NCBI GenBank assembly: GCA_964393575.1
Contig: CAYMUG010000002.1
Location: forward strand, 7,141-71,140
Length of the DNA: 64,000 nt
Reading direction: 5' to 3'
Origin: CAYMUG01 sp964393575
GTDB taxonomy: Bacteria; Patescibacteriota; Minisyncoccia; Spechtbacterales; 2-12-FULL-38-22
Below the pieces are notes generated by a model. The model made no database searches. It was not told the DNA's origin and saw only the letters and a program-made list of their open reading frames with translations. The stretch's first letter is position 1; every line of letters starts with the position of its first letter. The translations under genes and the position numbers were made by a program. Shown piece by piece: positions 9,554 to 18,293 of this stretch.

Positions 9554-9620
9554 ATTCTACTTACAAAACAAAAAATAACAAGTTGTCTTTGTTAGTCGGT
9601 TCTATTGTAACAACCACTAA

Positions 9621-9655
9621 AAAGGTCGGCTAAACCAATGGTTTAGCCGACCTTT
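9621..9655. terminator. Bidirectional Rho-independent terminator between pyrG and rpmA
   Basis: A 16-bp stem (AAAGGTCGGCTAAACC with its complement) around a 3-nt loop lies between the convergent pyrG and rpmA. A-run and T-run flanks allow termination from both sides. The same stem core recurs in the terminator after greA (50281-50319). Confidence 0.9.
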
Positions 9656-9682
9656 GTTCACCAAGAAAAGATGTAGAGATTG

Positions 9683-9955
9683 TTATAACACTTCTATAAC
9701 CGTTGCTTTTCTTTGAGTGCCGTCAAATTTTGTTTTCCGTATTTTTTTGAAGTGCACTACACCTTGACGCTTTGCATATAAGGTGTCGTCAGCACCTATG
9801 CGTACATTTTGCCCGGGTATATACTTTGTGCCTCTTTGACGCACAAGAATCATTCCTGCTTGTGCTTTTTGACCGCTAAATAATTTTACGCCCAAGCGCT
9901 TAGATGCTGAATCTCTTCCTAGTTTTGTTGATCCTGATGCTTTTGTTTTCGCCAT
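9683..9955 (-). CDS. rpmA: 50S ribosomal protein bL27
   Basis: 90 residues, matching bL27 ('[20 protein letters not shown]', then '[18 protein letters not shown]'). The protein lies next to the peptidyl-transferase centre and P-site tRNA. The start region reads [11 protein letters not shown], without the N-terminal extension cleaved in Firmicutes. Unlike the usual rplU-rpmA pair it stands alone. Its upstream sequence is the long composite repeat 9961-10101, whose palindromic end replaces a Shine-Dalgarno. Confidence 0.97.
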   Translation of the reverse strand: MAKTKASGSTKLGRDSASKRLGVKLFSGQKAQAGMILVRQRGTKYIPGQNVRIGADDTLYAKRQGVVHFKKIRKTKFDGTQRKATVIEVL

Positions 9956-9960
9956 GATTA

Positions 9961-10101
9961 TTTGTTCGGCTCCGCCTCACAAAAACATTTGACAATTGAC
10001 TTTTAACCTTTGACTGTGCTCGTTTTGCGAGCGCTCGGAAGATCGCGGGACGATTTTGTCAGGAGTCAGGTGTCGAATGTTAGATGTGCTGGTAGAGTGA
10101 G
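9961..10101. repeat. Long composite repeat upstream of rpmA (copy A)
   Basis: About 140 bp, closely matching 29250-29388 upstream of mraY. Order: palindromic block next to the rpmA start (9961-9990), a heptad array (GTCAAAG, GTTAAAA, GTCAATT, GTCAAAT on the minus strand), a GC hairpin around 10018-10035, then a second array reading GTCAGGA, GTCAGGT, GTCGAAT, GTTAGAT on the plus strand. The arrays point outward from the hairpin. Confidence 0.8.
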
Positions 10102-10137
10102 CTTGCCGAAGGATTGTATTAATGCTATTTTATTCTC

Positions 10138-10473
10138 ATGAATTTTTTTGAGAATAATAAAAAAGAATTATTCAATGCGACCCTTATAGGATTAGGGATA
10201 ATTACGGTATTCTCTCTGGGGTATTTTACCGCGAATTTAATTAATGTGCAAAAATCCCCTATAGAAGTTGACCAGTTAGATTATACGGATAAAAACAATA
10301 AAAATCAAGTCCCTAAAGAAGGTAGGGTCGTAGGCAGCGTGAATTCTGATAAATATCATTATACTGACTGTCCCGGCGCCCAAATGATAAATAAAGAAAA
10401 TAAAATATTTTTCGCGAGCGTAAAAGAAGCACAAGACGCGGGATACCAACTTGCTGCAAATTGCAACAAATAA
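10138..10473 (+). CDS. Membrane-anchored protein with Ada-like metal-binding fold
   Basis: 111 residues: cytoplasmic start, one TM segment (~13-35), a charged linker, then a C-terminal module 'SDKYHYTDCPGAQMINKENK' followed by 'FASVKEAQDAGYQLAANC'. That module resembles the small metal-binding fold of Ada N-terminal domains and of many short exported bacterial proteins. Only two cysteines and one histidine remain, so metal binding is uncertain. TATTTT at about 10125-10130 lies six bases before the ATG, so the transcript may be leaderless. Function unknown. Confidence 0.75.
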   Translation: MNFFENNKKELFNATLIGLGIITVFSLGYFTANLINVQKSPIEVDQLDYTDKNNKNQVPKEGRVVGSVNSDKYHYTDCPGAQMINKENKIFFASVKEAQDAGYQLAANCNK

Positions 10474-10520
10474 TAATCAATAACTAATAATCGCTAACAT
10501 TATAATTTCCAATTGATTGA

Positions 10521-10582
10521 GGGGGTTTTTTATTTTTTGATTTAAATAAAAAACCCCCCGCTTTTTTTGCAGAAAAGCGGGG
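10521..10582. terminator. Double hairpin terminator between convergent genes
   Basis: The first hairpin pairs GGGGGTTTTTTATTT with its complement (10521-10558). A second, overlapping one pairs CCCCGCTTTT with AAAAGCGGGG (10556-10582). They share the C-run, so only one can form at a time; the arrangement can stop transcription from either side. Confidence 0.85.
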
Positions 10583-10600
10583 AGTGTGAAAAGAACAAAA

Positions 10601-11752
10601 TCAGTCGTAGCACTCTTTTATTTCTTCCTCCGCGGGTTTATTCAAAGGAGTGAAGGTCGCATCTTCTTCAGGATTTGGAGGAGACCAGATATTTGCAGCC
10701 CACCAGTATATACCGTCTATGTATGGCTTCCAGGCATCACAAGATGCCTTATAAAACTTTCTCTGTGCTTCTAAGCTAATCGGTGTTCCGTGGTCCCATC
10801 TCCAGCTATACTGCCACGAACCTCTTTGAGAGGTAGTGCCCATTTCTGATATCACCAGAGGCTTGTTCAGTGCTTGTGCCCTCTCTATCTGCCTCTGTAC
10901 TATTTGGCTCCATTCTTGTCTTATCTTTTGCGGCGAAGACCCTATAGGCGCGTTAAGTTGAAAAAAAGCATCCATAGAGATAAAATCTAAGTCGTTCCAC
11001 GGCATTCCATTCTCTATGTTTCTGTTGACGGAATAAGTCAACTGTCCGCTGAATTTATTTCTTGCGTTTTCAATAAATTCACGCCAGCGGTCTGTATATT
11101 TTTCCATAGATACCAGCTCTGCACCTATGGTGAATATATCCGCGTTTGTTTGTTCGCCGAGTTGGGCGTACTCAAGTAAAAGTTCTTGGTAGTTACCAAA
11201 CCAGTCGTCTATATCTGCAGGTTCAATGGTGCCGCGCCATTCGCCCGTGCCTTCTATGTTTTCTTCATCAATTATAGGACGCAAATTAACTGTGAAGTTT
11301 CTTTCTTTCGCTTTAGTGATAAAAAGTTTTATCGCATTAGTTGAAGGCGTCTTTTCATTGTGCTTCCAAAACTCTGTTCCGTGTAATCCGTCCTGAAACA
11401 CGGGCCAGTTTAAGCTCAAGCTGTTTATTTCCAAGCTTATCAATCTGTCAAAAAGACGGTTCAGTTTTCTATTCAACTCATCCATACCAGAATAGTCCGT
11501 TCCATATAACAATACCGCGATACCTGCGTGGAAGTCACTCTCTTTCTCGCGCGGATCTTTAACTTTTTTTATCGGGATAGAAGTAGGCGTAGGTGTAGGT
11601 GTGGGCGCGATTTTTATACGACCCTTTTTCTCTTCTGTAGATTGTTGCTCGTCGTTTTGCTCGAATTGGCTTTGGCTTCCATCGTCTCTTACCAGAAATA
11701 TTCCACCTACAATGAAAACAACAGCTATAGCTACTAATGCGACTGTTTTCAT
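10601..11752 (-). CDS. Exported GH113-like glycoside hydrolase (TIM barrel)
   Basis: 383 residues: N-terminal TM/signal anchor (~3-22), a Pro-Thr-rich linker (~50-62), then a TIM-barrel domain. 'FTIGAELVSMEKY' at the end of a strand and 'KPLVISEMGTTSQRG' fit the acid/base and nucleophile glutamates of clan GH-A, and the barrel resembles GH113 (beta-mannanase type). It starts nine bases after the stop of the processive GT2 and so lies in one operon with it. A plausible job is trimming or releasing the polymer made by that synthase; this is inference, and the substrate could be any beta-glycan. Confidence 0.8.
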   Translation of the reverse strand: MKTVALVAIAVVFIVGGIFLVRDDGSQSQFEQNDEQQSTEEKKGRIKIAPTPTPTPTSIPIKKVKDPREKESDFHAGIAVLLYGTDYSGMDELNRKLNRLFDRLISLEINSLSLNWPVFQDGLHGTEFWKHNEKTPSTNAIKLFITKAKERNFTVNLRPIIDEENIEGTGEWRGTIEPADIDDWFGNYQELLLEYAQLGEQTNADIFTIGAELVSMEKYTDRWREFIENARNKFSGQLTYSVNRNIENGMPWNDLDFISMDAFFQLNAPIGSSPQKIRQEWSQIVQRQIERAQALNKPLVISEMGTTSQRGSWQYSWRWDHGTPISLEAQRKFYKASCDAWKPYIDGIYWWAANIWSPPNPEEDATFTPLNKPAEEEIKECYD

Positions 11753-11761
11753 CTTTTCTCC

Positions 11762-13240
11762 TTACTTGGTTTTGTTGATAACTTCAAAGGAATAGTTTTT
11801 CTTTAAAAAACGCCATATTCCCAAAAAAGCTGAAAATGCCTCCACCGCTGTAAACGCGTAAACGAGCGGAGCCATTATTAAGGTGTCTGTCAGGTTCTTT
11901 AACTTGTGGCTTCTATTACAAATAAGACCCCCGAAGAGCAAAGTCCCTAATCCGAACTTTTTTCTTCTGGTAAATTTCGATACACTTCTGTTGATGCGCA
12001 GTCCCTCGCTGTATGCCCATATAAAATAGGCGAGCGTAAAACTCCAAATTAAAACTACCCAGTTAGATACAGGGGAGGTGTTTCCTATGCCCGTAAAATG
12101 TGATACGAGCAGCACAACTCCCACAAACTGAAACGGACCCAGAGCCCAAGTGATCACGGTGTACATAAGCGGAGCCCGTGTCTTGAAGGGTAGGTCACGT
12201 TTAAAAATAAGGTCTATCAGGCCCGCTGCCCATCGCCTTCTCTGACGGACAAAATCTCTAATAGTGTCAGGAGAAGCTCCGTAAGAAAATGAATTTAGCG
12301 CTTTAGACTTTCCCGGATATTTCCGGGAAAACTCAAGTCCAAAATAAGCATCTTCTACGAGGGTACTACCGAAATCCCATCCGATTTCTTCTTCTATGTC
12401 TGCTCTAATCAGAAGATGCTCTCCGTGTAAACCCGCAAGAGGGGTGCCAAAATCTTCAGTAAACAAACCGAATCGGCTTTTGTCATCCATCGGCCGCACG
12501 CTATCAGCCATGCGACAAAATCTTGATGCAGAAAGTTCTTTGGGAAAAGTCAGAATTCCCTGAGCCAAGTACTTTAATCCGTGGTACTTATCTATGAACT
12601 CTGCTATGGACGCGACTGTATCTGCGCCTACATGTGTATCATCATCCAGATGATACACATATGTGTCCTTTGTATGAAGGTTGAGTTCACGCCTAATAAG
12701 TATCCCGAAATGAGAAGCTCGAGCTTTAGCATTTGTATTTCGGGGAGTTTTATAGTCATGGGGAATAGTAATAACACGGATATTTTCAGAAAAGTGTAGA
12801 GAAGCAATCCATATTTTTAGTTCCTCTCTATACTCCGCTTTTTCTTCAACAAGGATATGAACTTCCCAATCATTTATATTGTTGGGAGCATGTTTTACAA
12901 CAGATTCGACCACTCTTTGAAGAGCGGGAAAAGTGTCTTTTCGGCAAACAGTCGGCACTAAGAATATAACCCTTTTTTCAGTTACTCCGCTATACGAAGA
13001 TACCTCAACATCATCATTTCTTGCCACCCTTATAAAACCTATCAAAGCGACAGGGCAATACAGCGACCAAACGAAAGTAAGGTACCAGTTCAAAAACGTG
13101 TTTTCCGGAGTTGCGATGTAAAATGAAATCGCTACTGCGATTAGGTATAAAATCAGAAACTTATATACATTTAAGCCTAAAACACGTTGGTTATCCTGTA
13201 TATCTGAAGCGGGTATTGCCGGATTCGCTGCTTGAGCCAC
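11762..13240 (-). CDS. Processive membrane glycosyltransferase family 2
   Basis: Start chosen at GTG 13240 because AAGGAGG lies six bases upstream; a longer in-frame ATG at 13315 has no ribosome site. 492 residues: two TM helices near the N-terminus (~22-65), a cytosolic GT-A domain with 'YHLDDDTHVGADT' (D,DxD) and 'VEDAYFGLEFSRK' (catalytic ED), and 'RQRRRWAAGLIDL' giving the QxxRW-like motif (here R-Q-R-R-R-W). Four to five TM helices follow. This is the layout of cellulose/hyaluronan-synthase type polymerases that extrude the chain while making it. Operon with the GH113-like hydrolase. Confidence 0.9.
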   Translation of the reverse strand: MAQAANPAIPASDIQDNQRVLGLNVYKFLILYLIAVAISFYIATPENTFLNWYLTFVWSLYCPVALIGFIRVARNDDVEVSSYSGVTEKRVIFLVPTVCRKDTFPALQRVVESVVKHAPNNINDWEVHILVEEKAEYREELKIWIASLHFSENIRVITIPHDYKTPRNTNAKARASHFGILIRRELNLHTKDTYVYHLDDDTHVGADTVASIAEFIDKYHGLKYLAQGILTFPKELSASRFCRMADSVRPMDDKSRFGLFTEDFGTPLAGLHGEHLLIRADIEEEIGWDFGSTLVEDAYFGLEFSRKYPGKSKALNSFSYGASPDTIRDFVRQRRRWAAGLIDLIFKRDLPFKTRAPLMYTVITWALGPFQFVGVVLLVSHFTGIGNTSPVSNWVVLIWSFTLAYFIWAYSEGLRINRSVSKFTRRKKFGLGTLLFGGLICNRSHKLKNLTDTLIMAPLVYAFTAVEAFSAFLGIWRFLKKNYSFEVINKTK

Positions 13241-13303
13241 GCTACGCCTCCTTATTTTTGCTGGGAAAGTCGGAAGGTTTGCGTTGTTAATGTGCAGACA
13301 ATG

Positions 13304-13332
13304 ACGATAACACATCTAATGTATAAAGTCAA
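13304..13332 (-). promoter_or_regulatory. Promoter for the GT2-hydrolase operon
   Basis: On the minus strand TTGACT (13327-13332) and TATCGT (13304-13309) are separated by 17 bp, 60-70 bp ahead of the GTG start at 13240. Diverges from the promoter of the DUF11 gene. Confidence 0.6.
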
Positions 13333-13346
13333 ATATGTACACATTG

Positions 13347-13375
13347 TTGACATTATTAATCGTAGGGTATATAAT
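13347..13375 (+). promoter_or_regulatory. Promoter for the DUF11 surface protein
   Basis: TTGACA (13347-13352) and TATAAT (13370-13375), a perfect sigma-70-type pair with 17-bp spacing. The leader is about 48 nt. Suggests strong expression of the surface protein. Confidence 0.85.
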
Positions 13376-13429
13376 TAAGTGTCTTTAACAGTGCACGTTT
13401 AGTATTAAAAGTTAAAATTAAAGTAAAAT

Positions 13430-15817
13430 ATGTTTAATATGTTTAATAAGAATCGCAACCAAGTTTCAAATAGTGTTTTTTCTATTCCTTCTTCGGGATA
13501 TGAGGAAAAACGCGCACAAGGAATTAGAAAATTAAAAAACATTCCGGCAAAATCTTACCTAGCATTCGCTTTCAGTATTTTGTTTGTAGGAATTTCATTT
13601 ATGCCCGCGGTAAGCGGACTTACTGTATTTGCTGAAAATACACATACAATATCCGGAACTGTCTTTGAAAAGACGGATTCAGGTGACTTAGAAGGACTTG
13701 AGGATTGGACCGTAAAACTAATAGGTTATAACGAGGTGCGTGAAGCTGTGACCGGAAGTAATGGCGGTTATAGTTTTGCAGGTCTAACAGAGGGGGATTA
13801 TAAGGTTTGCCAAGTAAGAAAAATGGGTTGGCAAAAGATTGACTTTGATTCAACCGCTCCGGACCTCGGAAATTGTCATAATGTTACTATACACAGCAAA
13901 AACAAAACTGATGCTAACTTCTTTAATGAGTCCACCGATGCTGATAGTTTTAGTAACGCCCGCTTAACGGTAATAACTCATGTTGTTAATGATAGCGGAG
14001 GACAGAATGAGGCCTCTGATTTTACTACACAAATCGTGGGTAATCCCGGAACAAACAAAGCTATTGACGGTGCATCTGTGCCCGGCACAGAAATTACTGT
14101 TGAACCGGGGGAATACCACATAGATTCAACCTCAAATAATAATTACACCAAATTTTTGTTTGGCTGCTCCGAGAGAGAGCTCGGAGAAGGTGAGCACGGA
14201 ATGTGTGTTATCATTCAAAACGACATAGATACTGTATGTCCTCTGGAAAACAAGGAGAATAGAACCATAATTGGGTTTCCCGAAAGTTGGCATTTTAGTC
14301 ACCTTAATGCACGACATCCTGAAAATAATTCCAGAGGCCCGCTTGACCTTTTCAATCGACCTGAAAATGGTCTGTATGATGTAACAATGGTTTCCTTTGA
14401 CAACCACGATGAGAAGTCCGGACAACACCAACCTGAAGAACAATGGTTTTTCAAGGCATTTGATAAAAATGGAAATTCTGTGTTTACCTCTGATTCAATA
14501 GATGATCTTCCTGAAAACCAAAATCGGCTTACACAACAGGTCCACACTGATGTAGAGATTACCTCTGAAGTTCATTCTGTTTCTGTGCATCATAAACTTC
14601 CCGTTGATTCCGGCAATAATATAAACAGCATCAGTCCGCTTTGTATTGCCTTTGATAAAACAGATAGTACAGAGGAAGAACCTGAGGAAGAACCTGAGGA
14701 AGATGCCCACCTTACTCTTCACAAAACGGTAGTAAATGATGATGAAGGAGAAGCTACAGCGGATGACTTCCAATTATTTATTGACGGTGATTCCGCAGAC
14801 AGTGGCGAAGCGGTGGAGCTTGAGCCCGGAACATACACCGCAAGCGAAAACAGTGTAGAAGGTTACGCAGCTTCAGGCTGGACAGGAGATTGTTCTACAA
14901 ACGGAACGGTTACTCTCTCTGAGGGTGAGAATGCTCACTGTAGCATAACGAATAACGATATTCCCTCTGACAGCCCTCCCGCTGTAACCGGCTCTCCTAA
15001 CCTCACCCTTAATAAGAATGTTGTGCCGACAAGTACCAGCGCAGGAGAGGAAATTGAATTTACTATAACGATTGAAAATGAAGGTAACTCTGAAGCCGAG
15101 AACGCGATTCTTGAAGACACACTTCCGGAAGGGTTTACATTTCAGGAAACAGGGAGTGATTCAAGAGAATGGACACTCGGAGATATAGCTGCCGGCGGAG
15201 GTACGCGCGTAATTAACGCCGATGTCAGGATTGCAGAAGATGTAAATGCGGGGAATTACACTAACAATGCCAGTGTTGATGCTGATAATCATGCTGCGAT
15301 TGAAGATACAGCAGAAGTTAGTGTTACCTCTTCTTCCGAAGGAGAAGTTTTAGGTGAAGAGGCATCTCCTGTATTGGAAATCGTAAAAAGCGCGAACAAA
15401 GATTTTGTTAATCCCGGAGGCACCATTACGTTTACCGTGGCTGTTACAAACAGCGGTGAAGCTCCGGCCGAAAATCTGGTAGCAGGGGACACTCTTCCCG
15501 ACGGATTCCGTGATGCGAACGGAAATAAAGTTATAACTTTTGAAAAAGACCGACTTGATCCCGGAGAAACTTTCCAAGAGTCGTTTGTGGTAAGTGTGTC
15601 CGCAGACGCTGAAGCGGGTGAACAAACCAATGAAGCTTCCGCAGAAGCGGATAACCACGACACGGTTAAAACCACCGAAGATATTACCGTAAGGAAAGGA
15701 GCTGTGTTGGGCAAAACAGGAGTTTCTCCTATTGCTCTTACTTTATGGGTTGCAGCTTCTCTCTCATTAGTGTTCGGTGTATTTCAGGTACGAAGAACTC
15801 TTGCATCTGTAGCGTAA
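13430..15817 (+). CDS. DUF11/SdrD-B-like cell-surface protein with sortase-type C-terminus
   Basis: 795 residues. A cytoplasmic N-terminus of ~35 residues and one hydrophobic export segment (~40-62). An SdrD-B/Cna-B-like fold follows (~64-130, 'HTISGTVFEKTDSGDLEGL' onwards). The middle has two prealbumin-like repeats ('ARLTVITHVVNDSGG' and 'AHLTLHKTVVNDDEG'). Two DUF11 beta-sandwiches close the ectodomain (~512-635 and ~650-755). The end is LGKTG (760-764), a hydrophobic helix and 'VRRTLASVA', the classical sorting-signal layout with G at the second position instead of P or A. The sortase gene follows by 62 bp, so it is the likely enzyme. The E/P-rich stretch near ~420 looks like a spacer. 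Confidence 0.88.
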   Translation: MFNMFNKNRNQVSNSVFSIPSSGYEEKRAQGIRKLKNIPAKSYLAFAFSILFVGISFMPAVSGLTVFAENTHTISGTVFEKTDSGDLEGLEDWTVKLIGYNEVREAVTGSNGGYSFAGLTEGDYKVCQVRKMGWQKIDFDSTAPDLGNCHNVTIHSKNKTDANFFNESTDADSFSNARLTVITHVVNDSGGQNEASDFTTQIVGNPGTNKAIDGASVPGTEITVEPGEYHIDSTSNNNYTKFLFGCSERELGEGEHGMCVIIQNDIDTVCPLENKENRTIIGFPESWHFSHLNARHPENNSRGPLDLFNRPENGLYDVTMVSFDNHDEKSGQHQPEEQWFFKAFDKNGNSVFTSDSIDDLPENQNRLTQQVHTDVEITSEVHSVSVHHKLPVDSGNNINSISPLCIAFDKTDSTEEEPEEEPEEDAHLTLHKTVVNDDEGEATADDFQLFIDGDSADSGEAVELEPGTYTASENSVEGYAASGWTGDCSTNGTVTLSEGENAHCSITNNDIPSDSPPAVTGSPNLTLNKNVVPTSTSAGEEIEFTITIENEGNSEAENAILEDTLPEGFTFQETGSDSREWTLGDIAAGGGTRVINADVRIAEDVNAGNYTNNASVDADNHAAIEDTAEVSVTSSSEGEVLGEEASPVLEIVKSANKDFVNPGGTITFTVAVTNSGEAPAENLVAGDTLPDGFRDANGNKVITFEKDRLDPGETFQESFVVSVSADAEAGEQTNEASAEADNHDTVKTTEDITVRKGAVLGKTGVSPIALTLWVAASLSLVFGVFQVRRTLASVA

Positions 15818-15879
15818 AATAACTTCTCACTTTAGTTCAGGAGCAGGAAAAATTGATTCTACTCTCCTGAATTTTCCCT

Positions 15880-16632
15880 ATGGACTTAATACCGATTGAC
15901 TTCGCTCCTTCTTATGAGGCGGGGTTGGATACAAAAAAGATTTTATATCTAAAATCACACAGATATAAACCCAACAAAAAACGGGTGAAGCTTTCGGTGT
16001 GGCTAGGAGTTATTTTGGTTACATTAAGCGCCGCTGCTTATCCGGTTATGCCTATGGTTATGTACAAAATTAACCCGCCTGAAGTTTCAGAAACAGAAAC
16101 TTTGCCCGCCACATACACAGCAAATGACGGAGAAAATAGTGTAAACACGAGTAGGGCAGAGGAGACCGGCAGCAGTAACCGCACACCCGAAAGTCGTAAT
16201 ACTGCCTCTGCCGCAACCACTCAAGAGAGAACCAATCGTCTTGTAATTCCTAAAATAGATGTAGATATAGAAATTATAGGGGGCAATAATGCCGAATATG
16301 CATGGAGCAAAGGAGCATGGCATCAACCGGGAACTTCTTCTCCGGACAATGGCGGTAATATGGCGTTAAGTGCTCACAGGTTTCGTTATCAACCCCCTCA
16401 CACAGAAACTTTTTATCTCTTGGATAAACTGGAGACAGGCGACCACTTTTTCATTTATTGGGAAGGAAAAGTTTATAAATATAAGGTTAAAAAAGAAGAG
16501 GTGGTAAGCCCTTACGCAACTGAAATTCTTGAACCCACAGAAGAACCTGTTGCAACCCTTTATACGTGCGCCCCTCTTTTTTCCACTGAAAACCGCCTGT
16601 ACGTACGGGGAGAGTTGATGAGTATTAATTAA
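15880..16632 (+). CDS. Sortase (class D/E-like transpeptidase)
   Basis: 250 residues: cytoplasmic N-terminus (~38), TM helix (~39-60), Ser/Thr-rich stalk (~66-117), sortase beta-barrel (~118-250). Catalytic residues are visible: His166 in 'MALSAHRF', Cys230 in 'ATLYTCAP' (TLxTC motif) and Arg243 in 'RLYVRGE'. Cleaves a sorting signal and joins the protein to an amino group of the wall. Lies right after a protein ending in LGKTG-TM-basic tail, making a substrate/enzyme pair. Ends at a hairpin terminator. Confidence 0.95.
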   Translation: MDLIPIDFAPSYEAGLDTKKILYLKSHRYKPNKKRVKLSVWLGVILVTLSAAAYPVMPMVMYKINPPEVSETETLPATYTANDGENSVNTSRAEETGSSNRTPESRNTASAATTQERTNRLVIPKIDVDIEIIGGNNAEYAWSKGAWHQPGTSSPDNGGNMALSAHRFRYQPPHTETFYLLDKLETGDHFFIYWEGKVYKYKVKKEEVVSPYATEILEPTEEPVATLYTCAPLFSTENRLYVRGELMSIN

Positions 16633-16666
16633 ATCCGCGACTTTTGTAATACATTTAGTACTCAAA

Positions 16667-16698
16667 AACTCGGTTCAATCTATAGGTTGAGCCGAGTT
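16667..16698 (+). terminator. Rho-independent terminator after sortase
   Basis: A 12-bp stem starting AACTCGG, with one G-T pair, around an 8-nt loop, followed by TTTTGTGTTT. Confidence 0.8.
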
Positions 16699-16787
16699 TT
16701 GTGTTTATATATAACACTCATATAAAACTATGGCTGATGCAATTAAATATGTAGACACAGGAAAAAATTTGTGTTATTATAAATACA

Positions 16788-17801
16788 ATGAAGGGGTTTA
16801 AAAAATTTTTAAGTAAAGCGTTTATACCGGGGGCGGAAAATAATTTTACACCTTCCGCGTTTAGTATAAACGCTTTTATTGTTTACGGGATTCTTGTAAT
16901 GCTGACTATGGGTGTTTTGACGCAGGGTTTATTTATAGATTCTTTTTTAGCTAATATTACGCGCAACCTTGTCGTCCAAGAAGTTAATCCCGTAAGAAAT
17001 AATTTAGACCTCCCGGAACTACAGGAAAACCCCGCTCTTTCCAGGGCGGCACAAATGAAAGCTGAAGATATGATACGCCGCGATTACTTTTCGCACACAG
17101 GTCCGGCAGGGGAGGAGCCCTGGGTGTGGTATGAGAAAACCGGTTATGATTTTTCTTTAGCGGGGGAAAATTTAGCTATAGATTTCAATGACCCCTCTCT
17201 TTTAATGGATGCATGGCTTGATTCACCGAGCCACGCGCGTAATATTTTAAACAGTTATTTTGAAGATATAGGTATAGGGGTAGCAAGAGGGGAGTTCAGG
17301 GGTAGAAACACAACGGTGGTTGTGATGTTCTTAGGTAAAGAAGTAGGCAGCACCCGAACCGCCTCTGCCGAAGAGGAAACCGCACCCGAAGAAAATAGTC
17401 CTCCTGAAAATAACGAGGATATAGCGGGTGAAACCTCTAACGAAGAGCCTCAACAAAGTGAAACCGAAGTGACCCCTGTCACAAAAGACCCGCAAATTGT
17501 GCCGGCTGAAGAGTTGGTTATAGCCAAAAAAGCGGATTCCAAAGTATTACAGACCGGCAAAGAAACCTTAGTAGGAGAGGAAGTACAAAAATTACAAAAG
17601 CGCCTGGAGAATCCCGAAAAAAGTGCTAAAAATGAAATAATATCCGGAACCCCGGAAACAGTTAGAGCAATCTTCTCCGTTTTCTTTACAGGGCTGTTTT
17701 TCTGGTTGATTGCTGCCGCATTTATATACAAAACAAGCACATACTTTTACTTACCCCGCATTCTTCTTTTAGCTGCTATGACAATTGTTTTGTGGATATA
17801 A
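16788..17801 (+). CDS. CAP/SCP-domain extracellular protein with two TM regions
   Basis: 337 residues. TM helix at ~30-52, then a CAP domain (~75-190) with 'LSRAAQMKAEDMIRRDYFSH', 'YDFSLAGENLAIDF' and 'DSPSHARNIL', including the His/Glu cavity residues of the family. An acidic, Pro/Glu-rich linker (~193-290) and two C-terminal hydrophobic segments (~292-337) follow, so the CAP domain faces outside between membrane anchors. The family is widespread in exported bacterial proteins with poorly known function. A TATAAA-like -10 lies 6-12 bases upstream of the ATG, so the leader is very short. Confidence 0.88.
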   Translation: MKGFKKFLSKAFIPGAENNFTPSAFSINAFIVYGILVMLTMGVLTQGLFIDSFLANITRNLVVQEVNPVRNNLDLPELQENPALSRAAQMKAEDMIRRDYFSHTGPAGEEPWVWYEKTGYDFSLAGENLAIDFNDPSLLMDAWLDSPSHARNILNSYFEDIGIGVARGEFRGRNTTVVVMFLGKEVGSTRTASAEEETAPEENSPPENNEDIAGETSNEEPQQSETEVTPVTKDPQIVPAEELVIAKKADSKVLQTGKETLVGEEVQKLQKRLENPEKSAKNEIISGTPETVRAIFSVFFTGLFFWLIAAAFIYKTSTYFYLPRILLLAAMTIVLWI

Positions 17802-17827
17802 ATATGACAAATTTTTAATATAATTTT

Positions 17828-17853
17828 AAACCCGCGCTGTTTCGCGCGGGTTT
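17828..17853. terminator. Bidirectional terminator
   Basis: AAACCCGCGC pairs with GCGCGGGTTT across a short loop, flanked by A- and T-runs, between the convergent CAP gene and the small membrane protein at 17855. A near-copy occurs at 18294-18320. Confidence 0.88.
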
Positions 17854-17854
17854 T

Positions 17855-18205
17855 TTAGGAACCTTTATATTTACCTCTTAATTTGTTTATAATTTTTCTT
17901 AGTTTTTCTGTTGTTTTGTAATATAGTTCTTTTATGGCTTGTGCTATAATCACACACAGCCCACCGAGAATAACCGCAACCAGTCCGGCAGCAAACAAAA
18001 TGCCTGAGGTATTATAGCTTATCTCCTCGCCATTGATAAGCGTAATCACGCCTGCAACTAACACGCTAAGTAAAGTATCATCGCTTATCTCTACCCCCAA
18101 GAATAGCATGGATAAATAAGTTAACTCTTTCCATACCTCAAAAAATAACAGTATATAAATCAGAAGAAGTACCACAATTATTAATCTGCACATCCACCGA
18201 ACCAT
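17855..18205 (-). CDS. Small membrane protein, tandem family member 4
   Basis: 116 residues with TM helices at ~8-35, ~43-60 and ~68-95, then a basic C-terminus rich in Lys/Arg. 'LLFFEVWKELTYL' lies where the neighbours have the 'LGxWGxLxY' motif, and 'VIIAQAIKELYYKTTEKLRK' matches the closing 'A-x-x-IY-x-I-x-E' helix, so it is the most divergent of four paralogues in a row. It is separated from the next copy upstream by a hairpin at 18294-18320. No known domain recognised. Confidence 0.7.
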   Translation of the reverse strand: MVRWMCRLIIVVLLLIYILLFFEVWKELTYLSMLFLGVEISDDTLLSVLVAGVITLINGEEISYNTSGILFAAGLVAVILGGLCVIIAQAIKELYYKTTEKLRKIINKLRGKYKGS

Positions 18206-18293
18206 CCAACCTCCTTTTGTAGAAGAACTAATTATATGATATCAACTATATTGTCACTTTGCCATACAGACAGACCACCTTTTAAAAAATTTT

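Noticed and set aside
9961..10101. CRISPR array
   Set aside because: The period is 7 nt with no spacer/repeat alternation of 25-40 nt and no cas gene.
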